Assembly: GCF_003003995.1 (NCBI RefSeq)
Contig: NZ_PVWF01000038.1
Location: 1-42,664, forward strand
Reading direction: 5' to 3'
DNA length: 42,664 nucleotides
DNA from: Pleurocapsa sp. CCALA 161
Lineage (GTDB): Bacteria > Cyanobacteriota > Cyanobacteriia > Cyanobacteriales > Xenococcaceae
The notes below the pieces were generated by a model. The model was not told the origin of the DNA. It did no database searches and saw only the letters and a program-made list of their open reading frames with translations. The position numbers were made by a program, and so were the translations under genes. Positions 9,088-17,514 of this stretch are shown here, in pieces. How positions within the stretch are numbered: position 1 is the first letter of the stretch; each line of letters begins with the position of its first letter.

Positions 9088-9134
9088 AAGTAATAAGTAA
9101 CAAGTAGCAAGTAATAAGTAATAAGTAATAAGTT
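9088..9134 (-). repeat. Heptanucleotide tandem repeat after psbC2
   Basis: About six and a half units of AAGTAAT/AAGTAAC/AAGTAGC. It is the reverse-strand form of the same heptamer family that fills 42315-42664. It lies within the far-red cluster, between psbC2 and the miniprotein at 9260. Confidence 0.9.
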
Positions 9135-9259
9135 AAGAATTTTGCAGGTTTGGTTGGGGAAGATACTCGGAATATTCGTTACTTGTTGCCAAAACAAGAG
9201 CATAACCCAACAGGATGATCAGAATTATCAAGTTAACAAAACAATTAAGGAGATAAAAA

Positions 9260-9382
9260 ATGCAGAATTTTCACAAGGTTTTCAATAGTGTACCAATCAT
9301 GTCCATCGTCACTTTGACTATGGCAATGGCAACCTTAATGTTTATCAGCTTTTTCCTAGCAATTGTTCCTAGTGGAATCTAG
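9260..9382 (+). CDS. Single-span membrane miniprotein (40 residues), faintly PsaJ-like
   Basis: The frame starts after a strong AAGGAGAT site and encodes 40 residues with one hydrophobic span (about residues 11-36). It is too short for most gene finders. The start [12 protein letters not shown] can be laid gap-free on PsaJ (compare [12 protein letters not shown] at 29822), sharing Lys6, Pro12, Leu19, Thr20, Leu26 and Phe32. It lacks the conserved Glu28 and the RFFPD motif of PsaJ. It could be a very divergent PsaJ2, a small PSII subunit or an assembly factor. Its position between psbC2 and psbD3 suggests co-expression with far-red PSII. Confidence 0.6.
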   Translation: MQNFHKVFNSVPIMSIVTLTMAMATLMFISFFLAIVPSGI

Positions 9383-9471
9383 CCATTATATTAGGACATT
9401 TTTTTCCCTTTTTCCTTTCCCCTTTTCCTCAAGCTCAACTTTTAAATGTTGTATTTCAACAGGACATTAGT

Positions 9472-10536
9472 ATGACTATTGCAATCAATCGCAATCGCTC
9501 ACAATCAAATATAGGCTGGTTTAAACAGGTCGATGACTGGCTGAAGCGCGATCGCTTTGTGTTTATTGGCTGGTCGGGACTGCTACTCTTCCCCTGTGCT
9601 TATTTGTCCATTGGCGCATGGTTTACAGGAACTACTTTTGTCAGTGCTTGGTATAGCCATGGGTTAGTTAGTTCTTATCTTGAAGGATGCAATATTTTAA
9701 CGGCTGCGGTGTCTACTCCTGCCGATAGTATGGGTCATTCTCTCTTGTTTCTCTGGGGTCCTGAAGCTAACTGGAACTTTACGCGCTGGTGTCAAATTGG
9801 CGGTTTATGGAATTTTACGGCTTTTCATGGAGTAATCGGGCTAATCGGCTTTATGTTGAGGCAGATTGAGATTGCCAGACTTATCGGGATACGTCCTTAT
9901 AATGCGATCGCGTTTTCTGCCCCTATCGCTGTATTTGTCTCTGTCTTTTTGGTCTATCCATTAGGACAATCAAGTTGGTTTTTCGCCCCTAGTCTAGGAA
10001 TAGGTGGAATCTTTAGGTTTGTCCTCTTTTTCCAAGGTTTTCACAACTATACTCTCAATCCCTTTCACATGATGGGAGTTGCGGGAGTCCTAGGCGGGGC
10101 TTTACTCTGTGCCATTCATGGGGCGACGGTACAGAATACTTTATTTAAAGATGCTCAGGCGTTTAATACCTTTGGCGCATTTAGTCCCACCCAAGCAGAA
10201 GAAACCTATTCCATGGTCACCGCTAATCGCTTTTGGTCGCAGATTTTTGGCATTGCCTTTTCTAACAAACGCTGGTTACATTTCTTTATGCTGTTTGTGC
10301 CTGTAACTGGCTTATGGATGAGTGCGATCGGCATGGTGGGCTTGGCTTTTAACCTGAGAGCCTATGACTTTATTTCTCAAGAATTAAGGGCAGCAGAAGA
10401 CCCTGGTTTTGAAACTTTCTATACCAAGAATATTCTGCTCAATGAAGGTTTACGGGCTTGGATGGCACCCCAAGATCAAATCCATGAAGGTTTTCAGTTT
10501 CCTGATGAAGTGTTGCCACGGGGTAATGCGCAGTAA
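9472..10536 (+). CDS. psbD3: Far-red photosystem II reaction centre protein D2 (PsbD3)
   Basis: A 354-residue D2 protein, the partner of D1 in the PSII reaction centre. Clear family signatures are [39 protein letters not shown], the redox Tyr160 region ([16 protein letters not shown]) and the C-terminal [23 protein letters not shown]. The quinone and iron ligands around [22 protein letters not shown] are kept. It is the far-red paralog of the cluster. Its stop codon overlaps the start of the next small gene (TAATG), so the two are probably translationally coupled. Confidence 0.9.
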   Translation: MTIAINRNRSQSNIGWFKQVDDWLKRDRFVFIGWSGLLLFPCAYLSIGAWFTGTTFVSAWYSHGLVSSYLEGCNILTAAVSTPADSMGHSLLFLWGPEANWNFTRWCQIGGLWNFTAFHGVIGLIGFMLRQIEIARLIGIRPYNAIAFSAPIAVFVSVFLVYPLGQSSWFFAPSLGIGGIFRFVLFFQGFHNYTLNPFHMMGVAGVLGGALLCAIHGATVQNTLFKDAQAFNTFGAFSPTQAEETYSMVTANRFWSQIFGIAFSNKRWLHFFMLFVPVTGLWMSAIGMVGLAFNLRAYDFISQELRAAEDPGFETFYTKNILLNEGLRAWMAPQDQIHEGFQFPDEVLPRGNAQ

Positions 10537-10661
10537 TGGAAAATGTTTTTGAAGGTGCAATCATTGTGCTGATCGGACTAGGGATGTCTTTTCTGGCTGT
10601 CGTGGCAATTCTTTCAGCAGTATTAATTCTTGCCACTATTCCCAAACGCGATCGCGATTAG
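10536..10661 (+). CDS. Single-span membrane miniprotein coupled to psbD3 (41 residues)
   Basis: The ATG overlaps the psbD3 stop by one base (TAATG), which favours translational coupling. The product has a short acidic N-terminus (MENVFEG), one hydrophobic helix (about residues 8-34) and a charged tail (PKRDRD). This gives a probable outside-in orientation with the basic tail on the stromal/cytoplasmic side. It resembles no PSII or PSI low-mass subunit I know; the pattern is faintly like short OadG-type anchors. The context suggests a subunit or assembly helper of far-red PSII, but this is inference. Confidence 0.6.
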   Translation: MENVFEGAIIVLIGLGMSFLAVVAILSAVLILATIPKRDRD

Positions 10662-10736
10662 CCGAAGACTACCATAAAGGGCTACGCTACGCGATCGTTA
10701 AATAATCAATTCTGATCGACAATTGGAGGTTTAAAT

Positions 10737-10943
10737 ATGTCTAATCTGTTCAAATACAAAATCGTTGATGCAGACACTGCAACGGAAGAAAAGGAAGAGC
10801 TGCTCTCTCCGGGCTTAATACCCTATCTCGCTTTTGTTCTAGTTTGCACCATTATGATTACCGTTTTTTCAACCATCGTAATGATCTTAGATTATTGCTT
10901 TCCTGGTTCTCTCGACGGTACATATCTCAAGCTTTTTTTCTAA
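10737..10943 (+). CDS. Membrane miniprotein of the far-red cluster (68 residues), function unknown
   Basis: A 68-residue frame begins after a good GGAGG site and lies 38 bp before psbB2. It has a charged N-terminus with acidic residues (DADTATEEKEELL), one long hydrophobic span (about residues 28-54) and a short tail. The sequence is not PsbH, PsbX, PsbT, PsaI or a high-light-inducible protein as far as I can see. It sits among PSII core genes, so I expect a role in far-red PSII or its assembly. Confidence 0.65.
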   Translation: MSNLFKYKIVDADTATEEKEELLSPGLIPYLAFVLVCTIMITVFSTIVMILDYCFPGSLDGTYLKLFF

Positions 10944-10981
10944 TGCTCGCTTTTTGACAACTAATCTAGAGGAGATAACTA

Positions 10982-12532
10982 ATGGGCTTACCTTGGTATC
11001 GCGTCCATACGTCAGTTTTAAACGACCCAGGACGATTGATAGCCGTTCATTTAATGCATAATGCTCTTTGTGCGGGCTTTGCTGGTTCGATGCTATTGTT
11101 TGAACTGGCTTTATACGACCCCAGTGATGCTGTTCTTAATCCAATGTGGCGACAGGGCTGTTTCTTAATGCCTTTTGTAGCTCGTTTGGGAGTAACCAAC
11201 TCCTGGCAGGGCTGGAATATTATGGGTGAAACCTTTACCAATCCTGGTTTCTGGACTTTTGAAACTGTGGCGATCGCGCATATTATTTTATCGGGGCTAT
11301 CGTTTTTAGCCGCTTGTTGGCATTGGGTTAATTGGGATTTGGTTACTTTCTTTGACGAAGAAGGTCAACCAACCTTAGATTTACCGAGAATATTTGGCAT
11401 TCATCTTTTACTTGCTGGTTTACTCTGCTTCGGTTTTGGTGCTTTCCATCTGACAGGCATTTTTGGCCCTGGGATGTGGGTATCAGACTCCTATGGACTA
11501 ACAGGACATATGCAGGGCGTCGCACCAGTTTGGGATGCAAGGGGATTCGATCCCTATAATCCTGGCGGGGTAGTGGCTCATCATATTGCTGCTGGCATTG
11601 TTGGTATTATTGGCGGACTATTTCACATCGTGGTACGTCCTTCAGAAGAACTGTATAAACTGCTGAGGATGGGTAATATCGAAGGTGCATTAGCTAGCGG
11701 TTTAGCAGTCTTCTTTTTTGCTGGTGCGATCGCTAGTGGTTCGATGTGGTATGGTACAGCAACCACCCCTGTAGAACTTTGGGGACCCACTCGTTTTCAA
11801 TGGGATAAAGGTTACTATCAACAGGAAATCAGTCGTCGAGTAGAAAATAATTTAGCTGCGGGAGATAGTCTTTCTCAGGCTTGGTCGAAAATTCCCGAAA
11901 AGCTGGCATTTTACGATTACATTGGCAATAATCCCGCTAAGGGCGGTCTATTCCGCTATGGTCGCATGGTTGATGGCGATGGTTTACCTCTAGCTTGGCT
12001 TGGTCATCCCATCTTTCAAGATGGCGCAGGGAGAGAAGTAACCGTCAGGCGGATGAATAGCTTCTTTGAAACCTTTCCCACTGTCTTAACTGACGAAGAT
12101 AATATTGTTCGTGCGGATATTCCCTTCCGTAGAGTTGAAGCTGAAAATAGCTTTGAACAAACTGGAGTTATGGTTAGTTTCTACGGTGGACTCTTAGACG
12201 GTCAAACTTTTACTGACCCTGTACAAGTTAAAAAATATGCTCGTCAAGCAGTATTAGGGGAAGCCTTTAAATTTGATACCGAAACCTATAATTCCGATGG
12301 CGTATTCCGCACCAGCAATCGTGGCTTTTTTGCCTATTTCCACGCCTGCTTTGCTTTACTGTGGTTTTTTGGTCATATCTGGCATGGTACTCGTGCTTTA
12401 TTCAGCGATGTCTTTGCAGGTATCGATATCGAACTAGAAGAACAAGTCGAGTTTGGAGTTTGGGCGAAAGTTGGCGATGTTACCAGCCGTAAGAAGCCAG
12501 AAGCTTTAGCAGTTAAAAGTCAATCCCAGTAA
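10982..12532 (+). CDS. psbB2: Far-red PSII core antenna CP47 (PsbB2)
   Basis: A 516-residue six-span chlorophyll-binding antenna protein. It starts with the family signature [19 protein letters not shown] and shows [48 protein letters not shown] and the C-terminal [18 protein letters not shown]. The length is usual for CP47. A GAGGAG ribosome binding site precedes the ATG. It is followed after 24 bp by psbH2, the same pairing as in the standard psbB/psbH region. It would replace CP47 in PSII made under far-red light. Confidence 0.92.
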   Translation: MGLPWYRVHTSVLNDPGRLIAVHLMHNALCAGFAGSMLLFELALYDPSDAVLNPMWRQGCFLMPFVARLGVTNSWQGWNIMGETFTNPGFWTFETVAIAHIILSGLSFLAACWHWVNWDLVTFFDEEGQPTLDLPRIFGIHLLLAGLLCFGFGAFHLTGIFGPGMWVSDSYGLTGHMQGVAPVWDARGFDPYNPGGVVAHHIAAGIVGIIGGLFHIVVRPSEELYKLLRMGNIEGALASGLAVFFFAGAIASGSMWYGTATTPVELWGPTRFQWDKGYYQQEISRRVENNLAAGDSLSQAWSKIPEKLAFYDYIGNNPAKGGLFRYGRMVDGDGLPLAWLGHPIFQDGAGREVTVRRMNSFFETFPTVLTDEDNIVRADIPFRRVEAENSFEQTGVMVSFYGGLLDGQTFTDPVQVKKYARQAVLGEAFKFDTETYNSDGVFRTSNRGFFAYFHACFALLWFFGHIWHGTRALFSDVFAGIDIELEEQVEFGVWAKVGDVTSRKKPEALAVKSQSQ

Positions 12533-12556
12533 TCAGATCTCCCACAGTAATTAGTA

Positions 12557-12781
12557 ATGAGACAATCAAATTTTGCCTCCAAAAAAACAGCCCCTTTACA
12601 GTATTTCTTTAAGTCGATTAACTCTGAAGCAGGAAGAGTTACTCGCGGTTGGGGAACTACACCAATAATGCTAGGAATCATCTTTTTGTTCGGTCTATTT
12701 CTGCTCATTATTACTCAGATTGTTAATTCCTCAATATTGCTTCAGGGGATGGACATAGATTGGACAAGCTTGAAATACTAA
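12557..12781 (+). CDS. psbH2: Far-red PSII small subunit PsbH2
   Basis: A 74-residue single-span protein. The core ARG motif region reads INSEAGRVTRGWGTTPIMLG, followed by one hydrophobic helix and the tail SSILLQGMDIDWTSLKY, all matching PsbH. PsbH sits beside CP47 and helps PSII dimer stability and the quinone side. The N-terminus is about eight residues longer than in common cyanobacterial PsbH. The gene follows psbB2 closely and is the last PSII gene of the cluster. Confidence 0.88.
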   Translation: MRQSNFASKKTAPLQYFFKSINSEAGRVTRGWGTTPIMLGIIFLFGLFLLIITQIVNSSILLQGMDIDWTSLKY

Positions 12782-12826
12782 CAAACAAAAATTCCAATAT
12801 AAACAATAAAAATCAGGAGAAAACTC

Positions 12827-13303
12827 ATGAGTATGGTTGCTGAATTAATTCTCAATGCCGATAGTGAAGCTCGTTATCTTGGTCCTAAAGAAATACATAT
12901 CTTTCAAGACTTTCTCAAAACAGGAGAACAACGGATGAGAATCGCCAGATTCTTAGCTGAAAATGAGCAAAAGATCGTTCAAAATGGGACAAATAAATTC
13001 TGGGAACGTTGTCCTGTAACCCCTAGCAATAGTGGTGTCGAAAGAAAAACTAATTCCTGTATGCGCGATCAAGGTTGGTATGTTCGCCTAATTGCCTATT
13101 CAGTTATGGCAGGCAGCGAAAAACCCTTAGAAGAAATTGGCACTATCGGTATCAAGGAAATGTATAACTCTTTGGAAATACCAATCCGCAACATCGCTGA
13201 GTGTATGCAGTGCCTCAAAGAAGAGGCTGTATCGATGATGAATGAAGAAGATGCTGCTGAGGTTGCACCCTATTTTGATTTCATCATTCAATCGCTTTCA
13301 TAG
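12827..13303 (+). CDS. apcD: ApcD-like allophycocyanin alpha subunit (far-red paralog, first copy)
   Basis: A 158-residue biliprotein alpha subunit with the globin-like fold of allophycocyanin. The phycocyanobilin-binding Cys lies in NSCMRDQGWYVRL, and the end reads VAPYFDFIIQSLS. Trp in the WY position and the ERCPVTPSNSG segment set it apart from normal ApcA and group it with the other two ApcD-like proteins here. In FaRLiP, ApcD2, ApcD3 and ApcD5 pair with ApcB2 to absorb above 700 nm; I cannot say which of the three this is. A good AGGAG site lies before the ATG. Confidence 0.85.
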   Translation: MSMVAELILNADSEARYLGPKEIHIFQDFLKTGEQRMRIARFLAENEQKIVQNGTNKFWERCPVTPSNSGVERKTNSCMRDQGWYVRLIAYSVMAGSEKPLEEIGTIGIKEMYNSLEIPIRNIAECMQCLKEEAVSMMNEEDAAEVAPYFDFIIQSLS

Positions 13304-13305
13304 AA

Positions 13306-13346
13306 AAACTAATAGCTAATAGCCAATAGCTATTAGCTATTAGTTT
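13306..13346 (+). terminator. Perfect 17-bp stem-loop between apcD and apcB2
   Basis: Arms 13306-13322 and 13330-13346 (AAACTAATAGCTAATAG and its complement) are perfectly paired around the 7-nt loop CCAATAG. There is no long U tract after it. It begins 3 bases after the apcD stop and may be a weak terminator, mRNA-stabilising or processing element that sets the ratio of alpha to beta subunits. Confidence 0.6.
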
Positions 13347-13417
13347 AATGAGTTGCCCAGAATTCAAAGCAGACTTAATCATCAATCCCTTAAATAAAAT
13401 AATCAGGAAATAAAATC

Positions 13418-13903
13418 ATGCAAGACCTTATTACTTCCACAATCAATACTTTCGATGTTCGCGCTCAATATCCCGATAGTGACGCGATGAATCGCTTGGA
13501 AGAATATTTTAGAAGTGGCGATTTACGGGCTAAAGCTTCTCTAGCTATTAGTGCCAATGCTAAATCTATCATTACTAAAGCAGTAGCTAAGTCATTGATG
13601 TACACCGATATTACTGCTCCTGGGGGCAATATGTATACCTGTCGTCGCTATGCAGCCTGTATCCGTGACTTAGAATACTTTTTGCGCTATGCCACCTATG
13701 CGATGTTAGCTGGCGATCCTTCTATTCTCGAAGAACGTGTCCTCAACGGTTTACGAGAAACCTATAACTCTTTAGGAGTTCCTATTGGCGGTACGATGCG
13801 AGCCGTTCAAGCCATGAAAGAAGTTACTGCTGACTTAGTCGGAACTGATGCGGGGAAGGAAATGGGTGTGTATTTTGACTACATCTGTTCTGGCTTGAGT
13901 TGA
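13418..13903 (+). CDS. apcB2: Far-red allophycocyanin beta subunit ApcB2
   Basis: A 161-residue allophycocyanin beta subunit. The chromophore Cys is in [22 protein letters not shown], the methylated Asn site in APGGNMYT, and the end [16 protein letters not shown] matches ApcB closely. It is the single beta subunit of the cluster and would form trimers with the three ApcD-like subunits and the ApcE2 alpha-like domain. An AGGAA site precedes the ATG. The flanking palindromes suggest separate mRNA segments. Confidence 0.92.
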   Translation: MQDLITSTINTFDVRAQYPDSDAMNRLEEYFRSGDLRAKASLAISANAKSIITKAVAKSLMYTDITAPGGNMYTCRRYAACIRDLEYFLRYATYAMLAGDPSILEERVLNGLRETYNSLGVPIGGTMRAVQAMKEVTADLVGTDAGKEMGVYFDYICSGLS

Positions 13904-13908
13904 TTCTT

Positions 13909-13940
13909 TGTAGGGGGCGATCGGCCGATCGCCCCCTACA
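13909..13940. repeat. Perfect 32-bp palindrome between apcB2 and the next apcD
   Basis: TGTAGGGGGCGATCGG (13909-13924) is followed directly by its exact complement (13925-13940). It belongs to the GTAGGGGCG-type dispersed palindromes, fused here with a CGATCG core. The RNA would form a very stable hairpin and may act as terminator or stabiliser for apcB2. Confidence 0.85.
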
Positions 13941-13972
13941 ACATTGCCATTTTCACAAAATAAATATTAATC

Positions 13973-14449
13973 ATGAGCATTATTACCCGTTCGATTAAGA
14001 GTGCAGATCGCCAAGCACGCTATCTAAATCTGGGAGAGTTAAAAGCTGTTGAGGATTTTTATCAGGGAGGAGAAGATCGACTGCGCCTAGCTCAAATTTT
14101 GGTAGCTAATGAGGCTGAGATTGTTAATAAAGGCAGTCAAAGGTTTTGGCAGCGATATCCTAATACTCCTAGCAATACTGGTAATCCTACTTTTAGAGCT
14201 TCTTGTCTGCGAGATCAAGGTTGGTATTTGCGATTAATTACTTATGCGCTCGTTTTGGGGGATACAGAACCAATCGATAAATCTGGGATTAAAGGTGTAA
14301 AGGAGATGTACCAGTCTCTGGAAATTCCGCTTAAAAACCTGGCTGAATGTATGCGTTGTCTAAAAGAAGTAACAGCAGAAATGCTCAGTCTCAAGGATGC
14401 TGCTGCGATCGCACCTTATTTTGACTATATCATTCAAGGATTTCTGTAG
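13973..14449 (+). CDS. apcD: ApcD-like allophycocyanin alpha subunit (far-red paralog, second copy)
   Basis: A 158-residue alpha-type biliprotein. The chromophore Cys is in RASCLRDQGWYLRL, and the C-terminus reads IAPYFDYIIQGFL. It has the same QRFWQRYPNTPSN signature as the other far-red ApcD paralogs of this locus but is clearly diverged from both. It would pair with ApcB2 in the far-red core. No strong ribosome binding site precedes the ATG, which follows 33 bp after the palindrome; translation may be lower than for apcB2. Confidence 0.85.
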   Translation: MSIITRSIKSADRQARYLNLGELKAVEDFYQGGEDRLRLAQILVANEAEIVNKGSQRFWQRYPNTPSNTGNPTFRASCLRDQGWYLRLITYALVLGDTEPIDKSGIKGVKEMYQSLEIPLKNLAECMRCLKEVTAEMLSLKDAAAIAPYFDYIIQGFL

Positions 14450-14525
14450 AGGCTATTCGCAGTCAGGGCGTTTCGCGTCACTAACTTCCTGTCGCGTAAC
14501 ATCTTTGAAGGAGAAATGTCTCTAC

Positions 14526-14553
14526 AAACAATAAACAATAAACAATAAACAAA
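14526..14553 (+). repeat. Short heptamer repeat before apcE2
   Basis: Three exact AAACAAT units plus one imperfect unit. It fills part of the untranslated region just before the apcE2 start. Confidence 0.8.
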
Positions 14554-14567
14554 ATTAGGTTAAACAT

Positions 14568-16901
14568 ATGAATGTCAATACAGGTGGCGGTAGTCCCGTT
14601 GTTCATCCGCAACTATATCAAACAACACCTCTTGCCGTAATTTCTCAAGCTGAACAGCAGGATCGTTACTCCAAACAAAGCGAACTCAATCGACTCGCTA
14701 GTTATTTTGATTCTGGTACAAAGTTATTAAAAATTGTCGATACCTTGAATCAGAATGCCGATGCTATTGTAGCGGCTGGGGGCGATCGCATTTTCTATGG
14801 TGGTAATTCGATGGATTATTTAGAGAAGCCTAAAGAGTTAGTCGATCTGCCTGGTTATGTAAGACCGATAACTGTTGCTAGTGCTGCGATTGCCAAGGCA
14901 AATGCTGCTCAAAATCAGAATCAAGTTAAAATTTTCTCAGAGTCACAATCTTTAATTAAAGGGCGTACTTTTAACTTTGTCGAATTGCTAATGGAAGCAA
15001 TTTACAGATTGCAAGCCACTGGTAAAGAACCTCTACCTGGTGGATTTAAGCCAATTAATATCTCTCGTTATGGCGAGAGAAGAATGAAACGATCAATGCG
15101 AGATTTGGGGTGGTTTCTGCGCTATATTACCTATGCGATTATCGCTGATAATCCCAGCATTTTGGTAGTAAATGCCAGGGGATTACGGGGCGTAATTCCA
15201 GAAGATGTTACTGTCGCTACGATAGTCGCCCTCAAAGAAATGTGCTGGAAGTCTTTGAGTTATTTTCCTGATAATGAGGAGTCACAAAATACGATTAGAT
15301 ATTATTTTAATATTTTAATCAAAGAATACGAAGTCGAAAAGCCTGCTAATCAACTGCGCGAAGGTATATCTAATGACCAACAGGGACTAGAGTTACCTCA
15401 AAGTTATTCCTTAGCAGCAGAATCACGACCAAAGTTTGTGATGAAACATAACGCTTCGGTGAGAGAAAAACAAGCGGTAGTTAAAGCAGCCTATCGACAG
15501 GTATTTAAATGCGACATCGATCGCACCTACGGCATTACTTTTAAACAATTGGAATCTCAGGTTACAGGTGGCAATACCTCGATTAAGGAATTTATCCGCA
15601 GTTTGGGTAAAACCCGTCTCTATCGTCGCTTGTTTTACGAACCATACACCATTTCTAGGGTGATCGAACTGGCATTTCGTCACTTTTTAGGACGGGGTTT
15701 GAGTTCGATGGAAGAGTTTCAAGATTACTTTGAGATTATTTCTCGTGGTGGTTTACCAGCTTTAATTGATGCTTTAGTAGACTCGGTTGAATATGCTGAT
15801 TATTTTGGGGAAGAAACTGTTCCCTATCTACGAGGTTTAGGTCAAGAAGCCCAGGAATGTCGCAACTGGGGAGCGCAATTAAATCTATTTAAATGTAGTG
15901 CTGCGGTACGTAAAGTTCCTCAATTTGTCACGATGTTTGGCAACTATCAACAACCTCTACCCAATCAGCATCCTTACGGTGTAGGCAACGATCCTCTAGA
16001 AACTCAGTTTGGTACAGTTTTTAAAAGTGAAACCAATAATCCTTATGCTCAACCAGCATCCTTTAATCAAGATCATCACCGTCTGCTGGTACATTCTCGT
16101 TCAAGAATTCAAAATGTAACTAACAATTACTCTTCAGAAAGGATTTTAAAGCAAAGCAAAAGTAATCATGAACATCGGCAGCGAAATATTAATCTCTCCA
16201 ACCATTCTGTTGAAGCCATCATTAAAGGAGTATATCAACAAATTTGGGGACAGCAGCCCTTTTCTGGTCAACATTTAACCGTCGCTGAAACTAAACTAAG
16301 AAATAGTGAAATTAGCGTCCGTGAGTTTGTCCGACAGTTAGCTAAATCCACCTGGTTTCGTAATTTATATTGGGATCACCTGTATATTACTAAAGCGATC
16401 GAGTGTATTCATCGGCGTTTATTAGGTCGTCCTACCTACGGGCGTGCGGAAATGAATCAATATTACGATCTTTGCTCCAAAAAAGGCTTTTATACTTTAG
16501 TTGATGAAATCTTAGACAGTGATGAATATTTAGCAACTTTTGGCGAAGATATAGTCCCCTATGAACGCTACCTTACTCCTAAAGGTTGGGCAATGCGATC
16601 GCTGGCTCAACCGATTAATTGGTCGCAAGCTCAACTAGATCGTCAACACACTGCGGGAGAAGTTGTGGGTCAAAAAATTAGGGAAAATCGCGATCGCCTA
16701 GCCAGATTGGCATCCCAAAGCAATGGTCACGTTCCCAAAGAAATAGTAGAAGCCATACAGACAGCATCTGATGCAGTTGATGAAAATAAAGAATTAATTA
16801 CAGTTACGAACTTAGATCCTGCCGAACCAGAATCACTGGATACGGAAAAACACCCCCAAGAAGAGGAAAGCTATGAGTATAGTCAAACAACTGATTATTA
16901 A
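14568..16901 (+). CDS. apcE2: Far-red phycobilisome core-membrane linker ApcE2
   Basis: A 777-residue linker that holds the far-red allophycocyanin core and docks it to PSII. The N-terminal biliprotein-like domain (about 1-240) lacks the usual chromophore Cys; instead it has RGLRGVIPEDVTVATIVALKEM near residue 210. VIPEDV is the known mark of ApcE2, which binds phycocyanobilin without a covalent bond and so shifts absorption to the red. Two linker repeats follow: about 295-430 (SIKEFIRSLGKTRLYRRLFYEPY) and about 540-665 (SVREFVRQLAKSTWFRNLYW). Two repeats fit a two-cylinder core. The start has only a weak ribosome binding site; the 3' end overlaps the next apcD by 29 bp. Confidence 0.93.
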   Translation: MNVNTGGGSPVVHPQLYQTTPLAVISQAEQQDRYSKQSELNRLASYFDSGTKLLKIVDTLNQNADAIVAAGGDRIFYGGNSMDYLEKPKELVDLPGYVRPITVASAAIAKANAAQNQNQVKIFSESQSLIKGRTFNFVELLMEAIYRLQATGKEPLPGGFKPINISRYGERRMKRSMRDLGWFLRYITYAIIADNPSILVVNARGLRGVIPEDVTVATIVALKEMCWKSLSYFPDNEESQNTIRYYFNILIKEYEVEKPANQLREGISNDQQGLELPQSYSLAAESRPKFVMKHNASVREKQAVVKAAYRQVFKCDIDRTYGITFKQLESQVTGGNTSIKEFIRSLGKTRLYRRLFYEPYTISRVIELAFRHFLGRGLSSMEEFQDYFEIISRGGLPALIDALVDSVEYADYFGEETVPYLRGLGQEAQECRNWGAQLNLFKCSAAVRKVPQFVTMFGNYQQPLPNQHPYGVGNDPLETQFGTVFKSETNNPYAQPASFNQDHHRLLVHSRSRIQNVTNNYSSERILKQSKSNHEHRQRNINLSNHSVEAIIKGVYQQIWGQQPFSGQHLTVAETKLRNSEISVREFVRQLAKSTWFRNLYWDHLYITKAIECIHRRLLGRPTYGRAEMNQYYDLCSKKGFYTLVDEILDSDEYLATFGEDIVPYERYLTPKGWAMRSLAQPINWSQAQLDRQHTAGEVVGQKIRENRDRLARLASQSNGHVPKEIVEAIQTASDAVDENKELITVTNLDPAEPESLDTEKHPQEEESYEYSQTTDY

Positions 16902-17394
16902 TGCTGATGAAGAACTTCGCTATCCGAGTTTAAGCGAAATTAATTTATTACAAAATTTCTGCCAAACGGGAGCAAATAGAATTCGGATTGCGAGAATCCT
17001 AGCTGACAATGAAACCAGGCTCGTACAAAGAGGCTCCCGCAGGTTCTGGAAACGGCGTCCTATTACTCCTAGTAATAGCGGGAATATGAGAAAAACTAAT
17101 TCCTGTCAGCGCGATCAGGGTTGGTACATTCGTTTAATTGCTTACTGTGTGTTAGCTGGAAACAGTCAACCTTTAGACGAAATTGGGATAGAAGGTATGA
17201 GAGAAATGTACCAGTCTCTTGGGATTCCCTTGGGAAACTGGGTTGAAGCCTTAATCTGTCTGAAAGAAGAGGCGATCGCTCTACTAGAAAATGAAGATGC
17301 TGTCGAAGTTATTCCCTATTTTGATCACATTATTCAAGCTCTTGTTAATCCTGGTCCTCCTTACCGTATTAATGATGGCTGGGCAGAATATTGA
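16873..17394 (+). CDS. apcD: ApcD-like allophycocyanin alpha subunit with C-terminal tail (third copy)
   Basis: A 173-residue alpha-type biliprotein, about 14-15 residues longer than its two paralogs because of the tail NPGPPYRINDGWAEY. The chromophore Cys is in TNSCQRDQGWYIRL. Its ATG lies inside the end of apcE2, with AGAGGA before it, which suggests translational coupling with the linker. The tail could mediate a specific contact in the far-red core, for example with ApcE2 or a photosystem; this is inference. I cannot tell whether it is ApcD2, ApcD3 or ApcD5. Confidence 0.87.
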   Translation: MSIVKQLIINADEELRYPSLSEINLLQNFCQTGANRIRIARILADNETRLVQRGSRRFWKRRPITPSNSGNMRKTNSCQRDQGWYIRLIAYCVLAGNSQPLDEIGIEGMREMYQSLGIPLGNWVEALICLKEEAIALLENEDAVEVIPYFDHIIQALVNPGPPYRINDGWAEY

Positions 17395-17412
17395 TTTTGT
17401 TAAGCCAAATTT

Positions 17413-17446
17413 GGGTAGTGGGTAGTGGGTAGTAGGTAGTAGGTAA
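17413..17446 (+). repeat. Heptamer repeat GGGTAGT/AGGTAGT
   Basis: Nearly five units of GGGTAGT, the later ones AGGTAGT, at the 3' border of the far-red cluster. The unit differs from the TTACTT(G/A) family. Confidence 0.85.
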
Positions 17447-17514
17447 AATCAGTTAAGTAACTTATATGAAACTATGAAACAGATTTAATATCATCTGGTT
17501 TTTGCAACCTGAAA

